DNA from: Phoebastria nigripes
Lineage: Eukaryota > Chordata > Aves > Procellariiformes > Diomedeidae
Assembly: GCA_035582835.1 (NCBI GenBank)
Contig: JAYKAV010003432.1
Coordinates: 909,732-973,731, forward strand
DNA length: 64,000 bases
Direction: 5' to 3'
Below are positions 21,959-33,040 of this stretch, piece by piece. The notes below the pieces were generated by a model that did no database searches, was not told where the DNA came from, and saw only the letters and a program-made list of their open reading frames with translations. Numbering within the stretch: the first letter of the stretch is position 1; every line of letters begins with the position of its first letter. Made by a program: the position numbers and the translations under genes.

Positions 21959-22200
21959 ATCGGGGCAGCNGTGCGCAGGAGACAGGACCTGGTGCTCCCA
22001 CCCAACCGGCTGACGGGGTTGTGAACCCCCAAATGCTGGGGAAGGAGGGTGCGTACCCATGAGTGTATGCTGCGCTACGGGGCTGTGCGTGCTCCTGTCC
22101 ACATGCGCACACATGCATATAGGTCCTATTCTCTACGCTACGTGTGCGCACTCCATACGAAGTCAATGTGATCCAGCCCCGGGACGGCACAGGGCAGAAG
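21959..22200. other. CpG-enriched patch
   Basis: About 15 CpG dinucleotides in 240 bases by eye, well above neighbouring sequence, many as TGCG or GCGC. It lacks a TATA box or recognisable core promoter. It could be a small unmethylated element or a young GC-biased segment. One N at 21970. Confidence 0.5.
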
Positions 22201-22659
22201 GCACTGCCTTGAGCACATGATGTCCCCCAGGTCCTTAATGGTGACCTGGTGTCCATAGGCTATAATTTCTGTAATTTCCTAATTTGTATTTAAACACCTA
22301 ATGAGGAAGTGAGCGGAAAGAGGAGGAAGGTGACTGGTGGTTAAATTACTAGGTGCAGAAATGTTGTTCTGCGCCATACGTACTAGAAAATATTTATATT
22401 AAAAACCAGCTTAACGTGCAAGGTCAAGCTNTTTTATGGTGAAAACGTGGGAGAGGGCTGCTCCCTGACACTGCTGCCCCGGCGAGGCCGTGGGCATGAT
22501 GGCCCCTGGCAGGTCGGCACTGCNGGAGGTCCCCTCCCCTTCCCCTCTCACCATGAGTTGGACCCTACTCCTCCTCTTCACTGCTACCCCCAAAAGAGCG
22601 TGCTCTGTCTTTTCTCAAGGTCCTAAAGCCCCTGCTCACAGCTGTGCCATGCACATCTA

Positions 22660-22718
22660 TACGTACCTATATAAATATAGGTGTGTGCATAGACCTATAT
22701 AAATATATACCTATATAC
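22660..22718. repeat. AT-rich imperfect repeat (ACCTATATAAATATA)
   Basis: 'acctatataaatata' occurs at 22665-22679 and 22693-22707, with a further partial 'acctatata' from 22709. A small diverged tandem array with a 28-base period and no wider family resemblance. Confidence 0.75.
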
Positions 22719-24772
22719 TTTAACATGCAGCAGTGAACCCCATCCAGCCACGGAAGAACTGTAAAGATTTTATATTTGGCATGAAAAACTCACTAGGCAA
22801 ATAGTAATTGGGAAAGAGGGTTTGAAATCCTTTACTCTGCTTATTTAGTGTTTGCCTGCAGTTTAGACCGCATTAGGAATAGTGCTTTCTCCTGGTCNGT
22901 TCTGCCTGGGTGAAACACAGAAATCTGCCCTGGAAATAAAGATCTGTCAAAATGACTGTGGCTTGGGATTGCCTACCTGCCTCCAAGCCAGTGGCTCGTG
23001 ATGTGCTGGAGGGAGAAAATCTGTCCTTTCTTGAGAAAAAGACCCCAACAGCCACGAAAGCCCCCAGAAGGCACCTGCTAAGTGAGGGGCTGCAGGGGTC
23101 AAATACCAAAGTCATGGTGCATGTCACCAGCTTGGGGATGTTAAAGATGAAGTGCTCCAGCCAGGATGCATGCTGGCTGAGCCACAGCGGGTTTACAGTG
23201 AGATTGTAACTGCAATGAGAGAGAAAACAGTAAATAATACTGCTAATAGTACATAATAACATCTAATAAATCCTAATAATACTAATGCATAATACTAATT
23301 TGGACTTGTGCAGGGTTTTCCAGCCATCTCAAGATCCTTGTAAGCCTCACTAGAAGCAATGAAGCACTTTGCTGGGGTTGGTAAATGCAGTGTCTTTTTC
23401 TGTGCAGTGGGTTAGATCCCAGCATAAATAGGAGAATTTGGGGCCAGTGTAGAGCATGGTGCCAACAGCTGGTTTTATCAGCACTATTTAGATGTCCTGA
23501 GTTAGGGAAAATCAGTATGGGGGGGTTCATGGAGCTGAGTGCTCTCTGGTTGGGGTCCCATACCATCCCTGGCTAGCCTGCATCCCCTTGTGCACACTGA
23601 CTTTTATTGCTGTTTTTTTAAAGAAGATCTATAGCTTCCAGCGTAGAAACATTTCAGCCTGGCTACGATCTCTGCTCCTGCACAGCACTAAATGCTTGGT
23701 GGTGACCTCATGAAATTAATAGAAGTTGCACCCTAAAAAGAGCCCTGGATGGGAAAAGCTGGATGCAATTAAATTGGAAAGCAGCCCCATTGCTCTTGGT
23801 GGTTGAAAAGCAAAGCTCTGTTTGCTTGCTGATAGCCCCTGTGCAGTTTGCTGTGGCTCCAGGCTTGGAAGGAGGTACGTAATGGCTTGTCCTTGCAATA
23901 TGTCATGTTGATGGTCTGTCAGTCACTCCCAAACAAGTTTTACATGCAATTTTGTTTCCCTTCGGGGTAGCTGCTCAGCACCTAGTTGCTTAGGCATATA
24001 ATCGCTTTGAGGAAGGGACTGCCATGCTAAACTCACTCGGTACTTAGAGTTATTACTTTCTCTAACTTTTAGGACTTCTTTTATGCTTGCAGTTTTTCCT
24101 TCTTTACAGCTTCGCGTACCTGTTGAGGGTGCCCAGGAAAGCAAATTGCTTGGAAATGAGACGCCCATACGTCTTCATTGCTCTTAGCGCAGCTGTGGGA
24201 GTGATACATTTGTACCGGTGGTTTTCTGAGCTGTGCCGTGATCTAGCTCTGCCATAGTTTTATTCCAGTCTATTTGTTACCGAAACCCTAGTGAAGACAG
24301 TGTGATGGTCAGGGTCTTCCCAACCTGGTCTCCGAGGTGTGATGGCATCAGTCNTAGATGGTGATTTCTCCTTGGCTGCCTCCGTGGATAAAGTGTCACG
24401 ATAAGGGATGTTGGTTTGGAGGGCAATGCAAAAAGGAACTGGGAAAAATGCATTCCTGGTCATTGGGAATAACGTAGCAGGTCAGCTGCATTCAGTGGAG
24501 AAAAGCTGTGGTGTGGAGGTACCTGCAGGTGTGAACTGACCATAAACTACCCTATGTGTATGTCCCACGGGGATCAGCCTGCAAAAGCTGTAAGCTGCCC
24601 TTCAGGGGAAGGTGGANGTTAGAAGACAAGTTTTGATACTGAACTGTATGTAGCAGATCNATAGCTGACTTGTAAATATATAACTTTTTGCTCCACTGCT
24701 GATGGAGCGAAGAGGTGAGGTTCATTTGAAGGAAAGAATTCTGGTTCACTTTCAAGCCTTTAATTTAAACCT

Positions 24773-24840
24773 GCCTCAGTTTCCCCAGTAGGAAGCTGCG
24801 CAGACCTTGCTTGGGGATTAATGCAATTACCTCTGAAGTC
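24773..24840 (+). mobile_element. Possible MIR-type SINE fragment
   Basis: 'ctgcctcagtttccccagta' at about 24770 matches the hallmark of MIR CORE-SINEs (tgcctcagtttccccatctg). What follows ('gctgcgcagaccttgcttgg') does not clearly continue the family, so this is a weak call. Confidence 0.25.
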
Positions 24841-27800
24841 TCTAGATACGCATGTTTGATTCCTTTAGAGTCTTTCTAATCTGGCAAGATACTTATCNAC
24901 ATATTCTTTACTGCTGTTTAAAAAAAGTCTTGCTTCTCCTTTCCCCTCTTGGCAGCTCTTTCCCTGTGCAGCCTCCCAGGAAAGTTTGCAAGTGTTTTTA
25001 ATTGACTGAGAGCAGTGTGTGCTGCGCTCAGATCCCCGCACATGGAAAACTGGTTGAAGAGGTTTTACTCCTGCTACAGTACATTGCAGCAGGAATGGCT
25101 TTTTCCTTTCAAAAGTCTGTTTTGTTGGAATAATAATGAATATGTTGTAAACTCTGGATTGGACCGAGCCATGTTGATGGGGTTTGTCCTAAGCGGCTTT
25201 ATCCTTGCTGAAAATGAGTTATTGGTGCCCTTACATAAATGCAGAGAAGAGGCCAAAGCATCGCCTGCTCCTGGGGTCTCCCCCTGCCCGGAGCCCTGGG
25301 GACATCCTGGCTTGTGGGGTCCCCCAAAGGTCATCTCCTTTCCTTGCTCCAAGCTTCCTAAGAAAGGGAACATCCTGCTCCCCCACCGATGGTGAGAGTT
25401 GCCTTGTGATGGTGAGAAATGATGTAATTACAAGGAATNCCCATTCCTTATAATGGGAAATGCATGAGGATGTGCTGTCAGCTCCTCCCTGAAGACCAAA
25501 TGGAAAAGCAGATCCAAACCCATCAAAAAAAAGCCACAGAAACCATGAAGTAAAAGCAACTCCCCCAAAGTGTTAAATGCCCCCACATCTTAGGTAAGGA
25601 ATAAAAACAAGAGCACTTAAAATTCCCCGAGCTAGATGGGAGACGCTGCTCTAACACCTGACAACATGTTTCAAAACACCATCCGCTGCTTCAAATCCCA
25701 ACACTGGGATCGGCTTCTCCCCAAGGCTTTCGCTGCCTCTGCTCCTGGCTGAGGTAAATGCGTACTTTGATTCCTGATGGGATTTACATCTCCTTGTTTA
25801 TTGATTCTGAGTGTTAATTCGTAACATGGAACTTTTGCTCGGTCTTGCAGAACAGGCGGATTTGGTTTGATTAACGTGCTGGTGATGCCTTATAAAAATA
25901 TAGGGCCTAGAGTACACAATCCTGACAGTTTGTAAGAAAATTGCTTTTTTTTCTTTTTTTTTTTTCCCCCTAGCAGAAATGGATTCAGACCAATCAGAGC
26001 ACTGGATTAGTGAAGCTTGACCTGCTAAATTGAATCAGACAGTTATACAGCATCAGATGTTCACTGCATTGACCTTTTTAATGAGAAATAGGTCTATTAG
26101 ATCTGTTTTACTCTCGGTAAAATATTTTATGAATTTGAGTGGTGCTTTCCATCATTTAGGTACATACCAAGTTATAGAGGGTAGGTTACGATGCGACCAA
26201 GTAAAATTAGCTTTTTGATGGCTTGTCCAGGTGGAACATGTCTAATTTGTTAACTTGCTGACCCCTTTCCTTCCTGTGCCAAAAGCCTCAAGAAAAGCAG
26301 ATGCCAATGAACAGCTTTTACCGAGGGAAAAGAAGAGGCGAAGGTGTCCGGCAGAAGCCCCTCTGGCAAATCTCCGGCAGCCTGTGCCCCACCAAAAATA
26401 AAAATATAAAGGCAAAGCCCCAGGAATTCTCACTTTTGCAGAGTTTTGGGTTTTTTTGGGGGAGGGGAAGCCCTTTCTGCTGGAGGTGCCTGACCCTGGA
26501 GCAGCGGCTGTGCTGTATCGGATGCTCCCTTCCTTTGTTCTCCCATCCTTCGTTCTCCCATTCTTCCCCTCCTCCTTTGATCTGAATATTTTAACTAGAT
26601 CAAATTAAGTAATTGCTTTGAATAATTTTTAACCAAGGTGCAAATTAATTCACNTGTGTTTCTTTGGGGTTTGAAGCACTGAACGCCGAACGCATTGTGC
26701 ACAAGCTAAGAGTTTGGTAAACCCGACTTTCTTTAAAAGCTGTTGAGATACTGGGCTATTTTAGAGGAATCCATGGGGATTCACCAATTTCCCTCACAGC
26801 CTTTATGGAGAAAGGAGGGTGGAGACAGATGCTGACCTGCTCGACACGCTTTGTGCTCTACTCCTTGGCCTCTGCACATCCTCAAGGTCTGATATCTGCG
26901 TTGTGTTGCTGCATCATCCATCGGACGTGTTGCCTAAAATTAAAGGTGCCTCAAATCTGAGTCAACTGTCTAAATACAGGCATTTTGTCTTATTTTAGGT
27001 ATGCTGTGATATCCTCCTTAGCTGCCAGTTCCCACCCCAGGGATGTACCCTCTAAATCCTGTGTCATGTCTGCCAACCCCTGTGGATGTCTNGGATGATG
27101 GGAGGTCACCTGAGATGGCAGCAGATGCTCACTACAAAGCCACTGGCTCCCATCCATACATGAGTATCCATGAAATCAGGGACTTATGGGCAACATCTGT
27201 TTATAAAAAGCTCTGTTTACCCAGACTTGCTCTTGACATTGATCATTCAGTGTCTTTGGGAAAGACAGTTGATGCTATTAAAGTAATTTTTATCTTTGTT
27301 TTTACACTGCGCTCCAGTAAAACCCTTCACAAGTGGCATGTTCACGGTGCGCTTCGGTAAGACCTTGTCTTTGCCAAGATGCAGTTTCCTCTTTGTTCCC
27401 TCAAAGCAGTTAATAGCTGTTTATTTTATAAAAACAGTCGGGTATAGACTTTCCCTATAATTTGACAGACATCCCCAGATGGGGACATGGTCCCTAGATC
27501 TTTTGTGACAAATAGAAGAAATTACCATTTTATAGAAAGTGAATAGTCAATATTTCATTTTGTTAGTTGCCATGTACAATTTTCCCCATTATTTGGAGAA
27601 GATTAAATGAGAACTCAATTCATTATTATGTTTTAAAATATGCATTGGATTTCTCTGGATTGTTATTTTAGGCTGGCTCTCCAATGCTGTTCCTAGGCAA
27701 GAAATAGGGTCAAGGTTTTTTTTTCTTGGGTTTTTTGTGTGTGAAAGATTAAAGACTCATTTAAGCTGTTATCATTGAAAACATACGTTCTTGCTGATTC

Positions 27801-28499
27801 ACATTGGGGTTCCTGTTAGTGTCATCTGCTGAAATGTGGTCTCTGCTTTTGGCACGTCAGGCATCAAATATCTGTTATCGTTTTCCAGGTGCAGCGGCTG
27901 ATGCGTTGGGATTTGAAAGAAGACCTTAGGTGTGTTTTCCACAGAGATGGGAGCATTTCCCAGTGTTTGAAGGAAGCAAAAAAGAAGCAAAACCAAAAAA
28001 GCTTGAAGGAAGCAAAAGCTGGTTGTAAAGTCAGAGTTTTTCCCTGGAGGAAAATTGCAGCTTTTGACTAATACTGTTCAGAAACATCTCCATCCGTGAC
28101 GCTGAGCCTCCTCTGAGATCTTGTTGACTTTACGGCAACTTTGTCATCCCAGAAGTGTCTTGGGCCGCCCAGCTGAGAAGACGAGGTGAGGGAGCCTGGC
28201 TGTGCTGGTCACCTCTCTAGTGGGGCACTGGCAGACCTCTGACCGTCTCCAGGAGTTAGTAGCCTAAAAAAAAAAAAGTGTTTTTAAAAAAAGGAATTTA
28301 GAGGGATAGAAATGGAAAACCAGGAACTAAAACTATGTCTGTACCCTTTTGCAATAATATGATGAAGAAAGAAGAATTAGAAATGTCCTGTACCTTGCAA
28401 TTCTGGCTTTTGCAAACATCAGCTTGGAGCTGGATCTGCATGATCTACGTGTCAACTCTTCTGTTATCTCTCAGTACGAAGGAGAGGGGTATTTGCAGG

Positions 28500-28780
28500 T
28501 GGTGAGTGCCGGGTCTGCTCTGTCCTCATGTCCTGCGTGCCGTCCCTGTCCCTTGCCACCAGCTTTGCTCCAGCTCCCCTGAAGCCCCCCAAGAAACGCA
28601 GGAGGCGAACGTGGTCTGTGCAGGCTCAGCTCAGGTCACGCAGGGGCGGTGGGAGCTGCAAACAAGCTCCAGCCCCTCCTGCTTGCTGTGACCGGCACGC
28701 AGAGAGGAACAAACGCAGCCAGCCGAACCCACGCACAGCAATATGAATCATACCCTGCGAGCAACGCGACAAACAACTTA
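28500..28780. other. Small CpG-island-like segment
   Basis: About 16 CpG in 280 bases with GC content near 58% by eye, giving an observed/expected ratio around 0.7, the range of CpG islands but short. It abuts an AT-rich conserved-looking block. The plus-strand frame 28528-28746 encodes a basic patch KKRRRR but nothing recognisable. It could be a minor promoter or an enhancer. Confidence 0.45.
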
Positions 28781-28960
28781 TCCATGTCTGATCTGCTAAT
28801 ACATATTTATTCTGTTAACAAGTAATTCGTTCCCGAACAGAAAGCTCGGGAGCTGATTTATATCGCAGTCAAATCAAGTCCGAAAAAGCTGCTAAATTCA
28901 CCTATATAAATCATGACAATTTTCATTTTGCTGTGGGCTGTAGAGAAAATGGGAGCTGAG
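28730..28960. promoter_or_regulatory. Possible conserved non-coding element
   Basis: Complex sequence directly after the CpG-rich segment, with retained CpG (gagcaacgcgac, ttcgttcccgaac, atcgcag, gtccgaaa) in an otherwise AT-rich context and words such as 'tgttaacaag', 'taatacatatttatt' and 'atataaatcatgac'. CpG surviving in AT-rich, non-repetitive DNA is typical of constrained elements. No alignment available. Confidence 0.3.
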
Positions 28961-28977
28961 CAAACATGGCACTTTGT

Positions 28978-29110
28978 GACTGTTAATAATTAATAACAGT
29001 TAATGAACAGCATGAGCAATTCTCTNTTATTATTAAGATTATTAATAATACTTATAATTATTTTAATATTACAACAGTGATCATTCATAACAATAATAAC
29101 GATGAACGAT
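28978..29110. repeat. AT-rich low-complexity tract with near-palindrome
   Basis: 'ctgttaataattaataacag' at 28980-28999 is a near-perfect palindrome, followed by TTATTA/AATAAT-rich sequence to about 29100 ('ataacaataataacgatg'). One N at 29026. Confidence 0.7.
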
Positions 29111-29639
29111 AGGCACCTTGGAGTGCCCCTGTCACCCTGAGGACACAGGTAAGTCACTTGGTTGAATGGGTGTAGCAAAGGGTCCGTGTTCCCCTTTGCA
29201 AGATGCTGTTATTCCTAATTTGCGGTGGGTGTCAGAATAAATGCGTGTGTGGGTAGAGATTCCTCATCAGCGTTGCCCCCCGGAGAAGTAAATCAGTGTA
29301 AGTCATTCCCAGGTTTAGTTGTAGTTACCTAAAAAACCTGAGTTGTTTGTACGGGATAAATACACACTGCGGGGAGGACACTCAACTCAAAATATTCTGT
29401 GCGCTGAAAAGCTCAGCATTTGCTATATTTTTGTATCTGCTTTTTTTTCCTTCTTATTAAATTAACTTCTCTTTAGAAGGTTATGTTTCTCCTGTAACTT
29501 TTGTATATCTTCTGCCTCTGTACAAGTTAAAATGACTTTAGCTCTAATTTCTATGATTTTAACAAGCAGCAAATAAAATGGATGTAGACTTCCTGGGAGG
29601 GCGAGGTGTTGGGAGTGGGAATTGCACTAAAGGTTTAAA
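29111..29639. other. Unique non-coding sequence
   Basis: No gene recognised. An ACAG/GTAAGT match to a splice donor lies at 29149, with no plausible exon upstream of it. Confidence 0.6.
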
Positions 29640-29840
29640 CTCCCTTGATTGAGTTTCCCAGAGAGGTTTAAGTGAGCGTGTCCGCATTCAGATTCAAGTT
29701 AATCTGCAGTTTCATAGACGTGTTTTAAAGCTCTAAATCCATGAAAGGCCTTTTTGAGCCTTCTACCTTGCTGTGGCTGCCCAGCGACGGTGCTGAATTT
29801 AATACGTTGATGATATATTCAACCCAGCGCGCCATAAATA
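29640..29840. promoter_or_regulatory. Possible conserved non-coding element
   Basis: Non-repetitive block with retained CpG ('gtgtccgcattcag', 'atagacgtg', 'cagcgacgg', 'aatacgttg', 'cagcgcgcc') within AT-leaning sequence. Looks constrained but has no coding frame. Inference from texture only. Confidence 0.25.
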
Positions 29841-32800
29841 GTTGCTTAAATATTCAGCAGAGCCTCGGCTGCCTCCTTGTACTCGGATGGTGATGTTTTC
29901 CTCCCTAATCCCTTTACTCCTCCTCCCATGCAAGAGATTTTTAAAAGATGCTAAAAGTCACCAAAGGTCCTTCAAGCTTGTTAAAACTATTTAAAAGTTG
30001 GGGTTTTTTTTCCAAAGAGGGTGCAGGGTGNGGTGCCACCACCCTCTGGAGAAGAGCCTGGTTTTGGTGACATCTCTTCCAGTGTCCTTCCAGAGGGACC
30101 TGAAAGCTGCAAGTGTGCTGTTGACCCCACATCAGGGTGAAGCCCAGGTGATGCTTGACTGAGGATTGGGACTTTCTTCTCCAGAAAACTGTGTGAGATT
30201 ATGGTGTGATTAATAAAATACAGCCACTTGAGGCAAACCTGCAAACTAGGCTGATGCTAACGAAGCTGATTGCTTCTGTGTCTTGCAGGCTGGTTAGTGC
30301 CAGCCTGAATGTGAACCATTGCTTTGGGGAAACAGCATCACATAGAAGAGGAAAGAAGGATGATCTGGTAACGTATCTGGGGTTTATTTCAGATTCTTGC
30401 ACTGGAGGGAGGTGACTGGTGTTTTTAACTAGATATCTCCATTTTCTAGGATGGAGATGGCCCCTGCATCCCAGTTCCCATGTCCAAGGTGAGGCAGCGG
30501 TACTGGTTTATCTGCCAAAACTGGCGTGAGAACAAAAAATTAAAAATTTAGCTTTCGGAGATGGGAACCAGAAAGATTTCTGTGGGATTGAAAGCCACAG
30601 CAGAGTCCATGGATACAGCAGTTATGGCCAGCACAGGTTCCCTGCCCCAGCCAAAAATTAGTTTTTAATTTGTTAGACAACTCTTGAGTCTTTAACAGGA
30701 GATGCTACATCTGTGCAAGGCTGTTACCTCAGGTGGGTTTTGAGATGNGGAATGGGTTTGAAGAGGAAAAGCATTATAAGCACAACGGTTAGAGCAATCT
30801 TTCCATTCCTGCAAATGTTCAAGTTCTGAATGTTTTCCTGAGGTAAGTACAGAAAGGACTTGAGTTCTGTGTGAACTGGCAATTTAAATCAAAGACGACA
30901 TCAATCTGTGTTATTCGGGCTGTTTCTCTTCAGTCAGTTTGAAAAACATTTTTAAAACAACATAATCAGCTTAAATTGAAAACCGGTATTTTGTTTTAAG
31001 GATATTGTAGAAAGAGTTTTTCACTGTTTCAAAGCTTTTTTTTACCAGGAACTTGCTGAAAATGGCTCTTTGCAATGACTAATTTTGCTTTTGATGAACA
31101 AGAGTCCTTAGACCAGATGAATTTTGCTGAAAAGAGGCTGTCCAGCTCTATCCCCCGTGTCCTGGCACAAGAACCACCTTGTCCCGTGTCTCCTGGGAGC
31201 CGGTGAGTTGGGTCAAGAAGGGCTCAGCTTTGCACCCAGCCTGGCACGCGGGAATTGCTCCGTAGTCCTCCAGTACAAACCAAAGTCAAACGTTGTGCAA
31301 AATGTTTTATTCTATCCTGTGTAAACATCAGTTTATTATGCATAGGAAGAGATCACTGCATATATGAGAGAAGATTTTTTTATTTGTTTTTTTAGGTTCA
31401 TCCCAATCAAGTCTCAGTTTTTTATTTGTTTATACATGGAGAAGGTTTATTGACCGTATTTCTCCATGTTTCTTAATTGTGAGCACAGATGAATGTACTG
31501 AGCATAACATTTCAACTGCCTTATATGAGTTCATAACATTTTGTAATAACCCTTGCAATATTTGTTTAGATGAACACTTGAAGGACATCTGTTGGTGCCA
31601 GAAACAAAGATGCAAGTTTTTGCTTTTGTGTTTTTTTTAAATGCTATTTTGTCAACGGAATAGGCACGTTTCTGTCACTCGAAATGAAAATCCTGCTAAG
31701 CGCCGACAAAATCTGCTCTGCGTTACCCCTGCTCCTACTTTCCCTCTCTAATTGGCGGAGTTGCAAGAATGACTGAAGGTAAAGTCTGCTAACACATATT
31801 TTGGAAATTGAGATCGATATCTTGCTAAGCCATATGCATGTCTCTCCAGGGGTTTTATTTAGCCAGTTAGTATTTGTGTTGATAATAGCAGTGTAAGTTC
31901 TGTTTGTCAGGTTTGAAAAGGTGCGTGGATAAGTGATGGTGTGAGCATCAAGCTGGCGTTTGCAGGAGAAATGTGCTTCATATGCTACAAATCTGGCAGT
32001 TCTCTATGAATGAGATGCCATGTGAAGGGCAACTAAAACACAGGACTCAATCAGGCAGTCCACATTTAAATCCCATTTTTGTCCCTGAGGTTAAAAAAAA
32101 AAAAATTTCAGCTAAAATTTTTGCAGGATCTGGTCCTTTACAGCAACCAAGTGCTCAGTGGGGATGCCCTTGCCGGTGCCCCCTTTCTGGTAGACCTGTG
32201 GGAGGTGAAGGCCACAGCATCAGCTGGCAATGGAGATGTGTGGAGCTCCAGCAGGAACTGCCCTGGCCGGGCAAACCTTCCTTGCCCTGGGGTGGTCGCG
32301 GACGCCCAGCCTCCCTGGGGCAGGGGCAGAAAGGGGATCACTACTGCAAGCCCGGAGGGCTACATCTGGCCACCTACGCTTGGATTTCATATCTGCTGTC
32401 ATCATTTATTGTCCACATGCTTTCAGGGCCTGATTGTTGTTTTCTCATGTAAAACGTGAACATTTTCCTTTGGAATAGAGATGTTCATTCATTTTCAATG
32501 TATGGCTTTTGCTATATTTTTCCTTCATTTGCAAAGCATGACTACACAGTTTCAGCCAGAGTGTTTGATATGTGATGGGGACAAACACCCTAAAGCAAGA
32601 ACAAGTGAGAAAGTGATGTCTCCATGGAGCAACCTATGCCAGCTGCCTCCCAAGGTGGCAGCAAACACCTCCTTATTTAAATCGGGGGGGTGGAAAACCA
32701 AACTCTACAGATGCCTACATCCCAGCCTGACCCACTCATACACTTGTAATTTAGGAGAATCTTCCCATTTCTGCATCCCCTGGTGATGAGGTGAGGGCCA

Positions 32801-32880
32801 GGTAGGAGGCTGGGGGTGCCACTGCTCCCTGGGGAAGGACAGCTGAGATGGGGGAGCAGGCTGACACCCCAAAAAACTTG
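29841..32880. other. Unique non-coding sequence
   Basis: No gene or known repeat. The 159-codon frame at 31973-32452 (plus) has no domain and overlaps three other open frames, as happens in stop-poor GC-rich DNA. An additional constrained-looking segment lies at about 31680-31830. N bases at 30031 and 30748. Confidence 0.6.
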
Positions 32881-33040
32881 GGATTTCAGGTCCTGCCTCT
32901 TTCTGTTTCTCCTATGTGACTTCAGGCAAATCACTCAATATCCTAGTACCTCGTTTTCTCATCAGTAAAATGAAGATAATCACTCTTTCCTACCTCACTA
33001 GGATATGAAGATGGATATACTGAAGACTGTGAGGTAATTA
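32881..33040 (+). mobile_element. MIR-type CORE-SINE remnant
   Basis: The sequence follows the MIR consensus in order: 'cctatgtgacttcaggcaaa' (family: agctgtgtgaccttgggcaa), 'tcactcaatatcctagtacc', 'tcgttttctcatcagtaaaa' (family: cagtttcctcatctgtaaaa), 'tgaagataatcactctttcc' (family: tggggataataatagtacc), 'tacctcactaggatatgaag' (family: tacctcatagggttgtgagg). The tRNA-derived head is not recognisable. MIR elements predate amniote divergence and are scarce and heavily decayed in birds, so a copy this readable may be retained for function. Confidence 0.75.

Larger units (their letters stand above)
22201..28499. other. Unique non-coding sequence with minor AT repeats
   Basis: No gene is recognised. 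Includes the AT repeat at 22660-22718, an AAT/TAATA-rich tract at about 23230-23300, a T/C-rich run at about 25945-25970, a possible MIR fragment at 24773-24840, and conserved-element-like sequence around 25760-25930 and 26010-26230. Open frames are at most about 130 codons. Around 13 single N bases. Confidence 0.55.

Noticed and set aside
28585..28608. Nuclear-localisation-like KKRRRR in a plus-strand frame
   Set aside because: Basic residues follow from the CpG/AGG-rich composition; the frame has no other protein-like feature.
29141..29154. ACAG/GTAAGT splice-donor match
   Set aside because: No acceptor or plausible coding frame upstream; such matches occur by chance in 64 kb.
30838..30850. 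TGAG/GTAAGT splice-donor match
   Set aside because: No exon-like sequence upstream.
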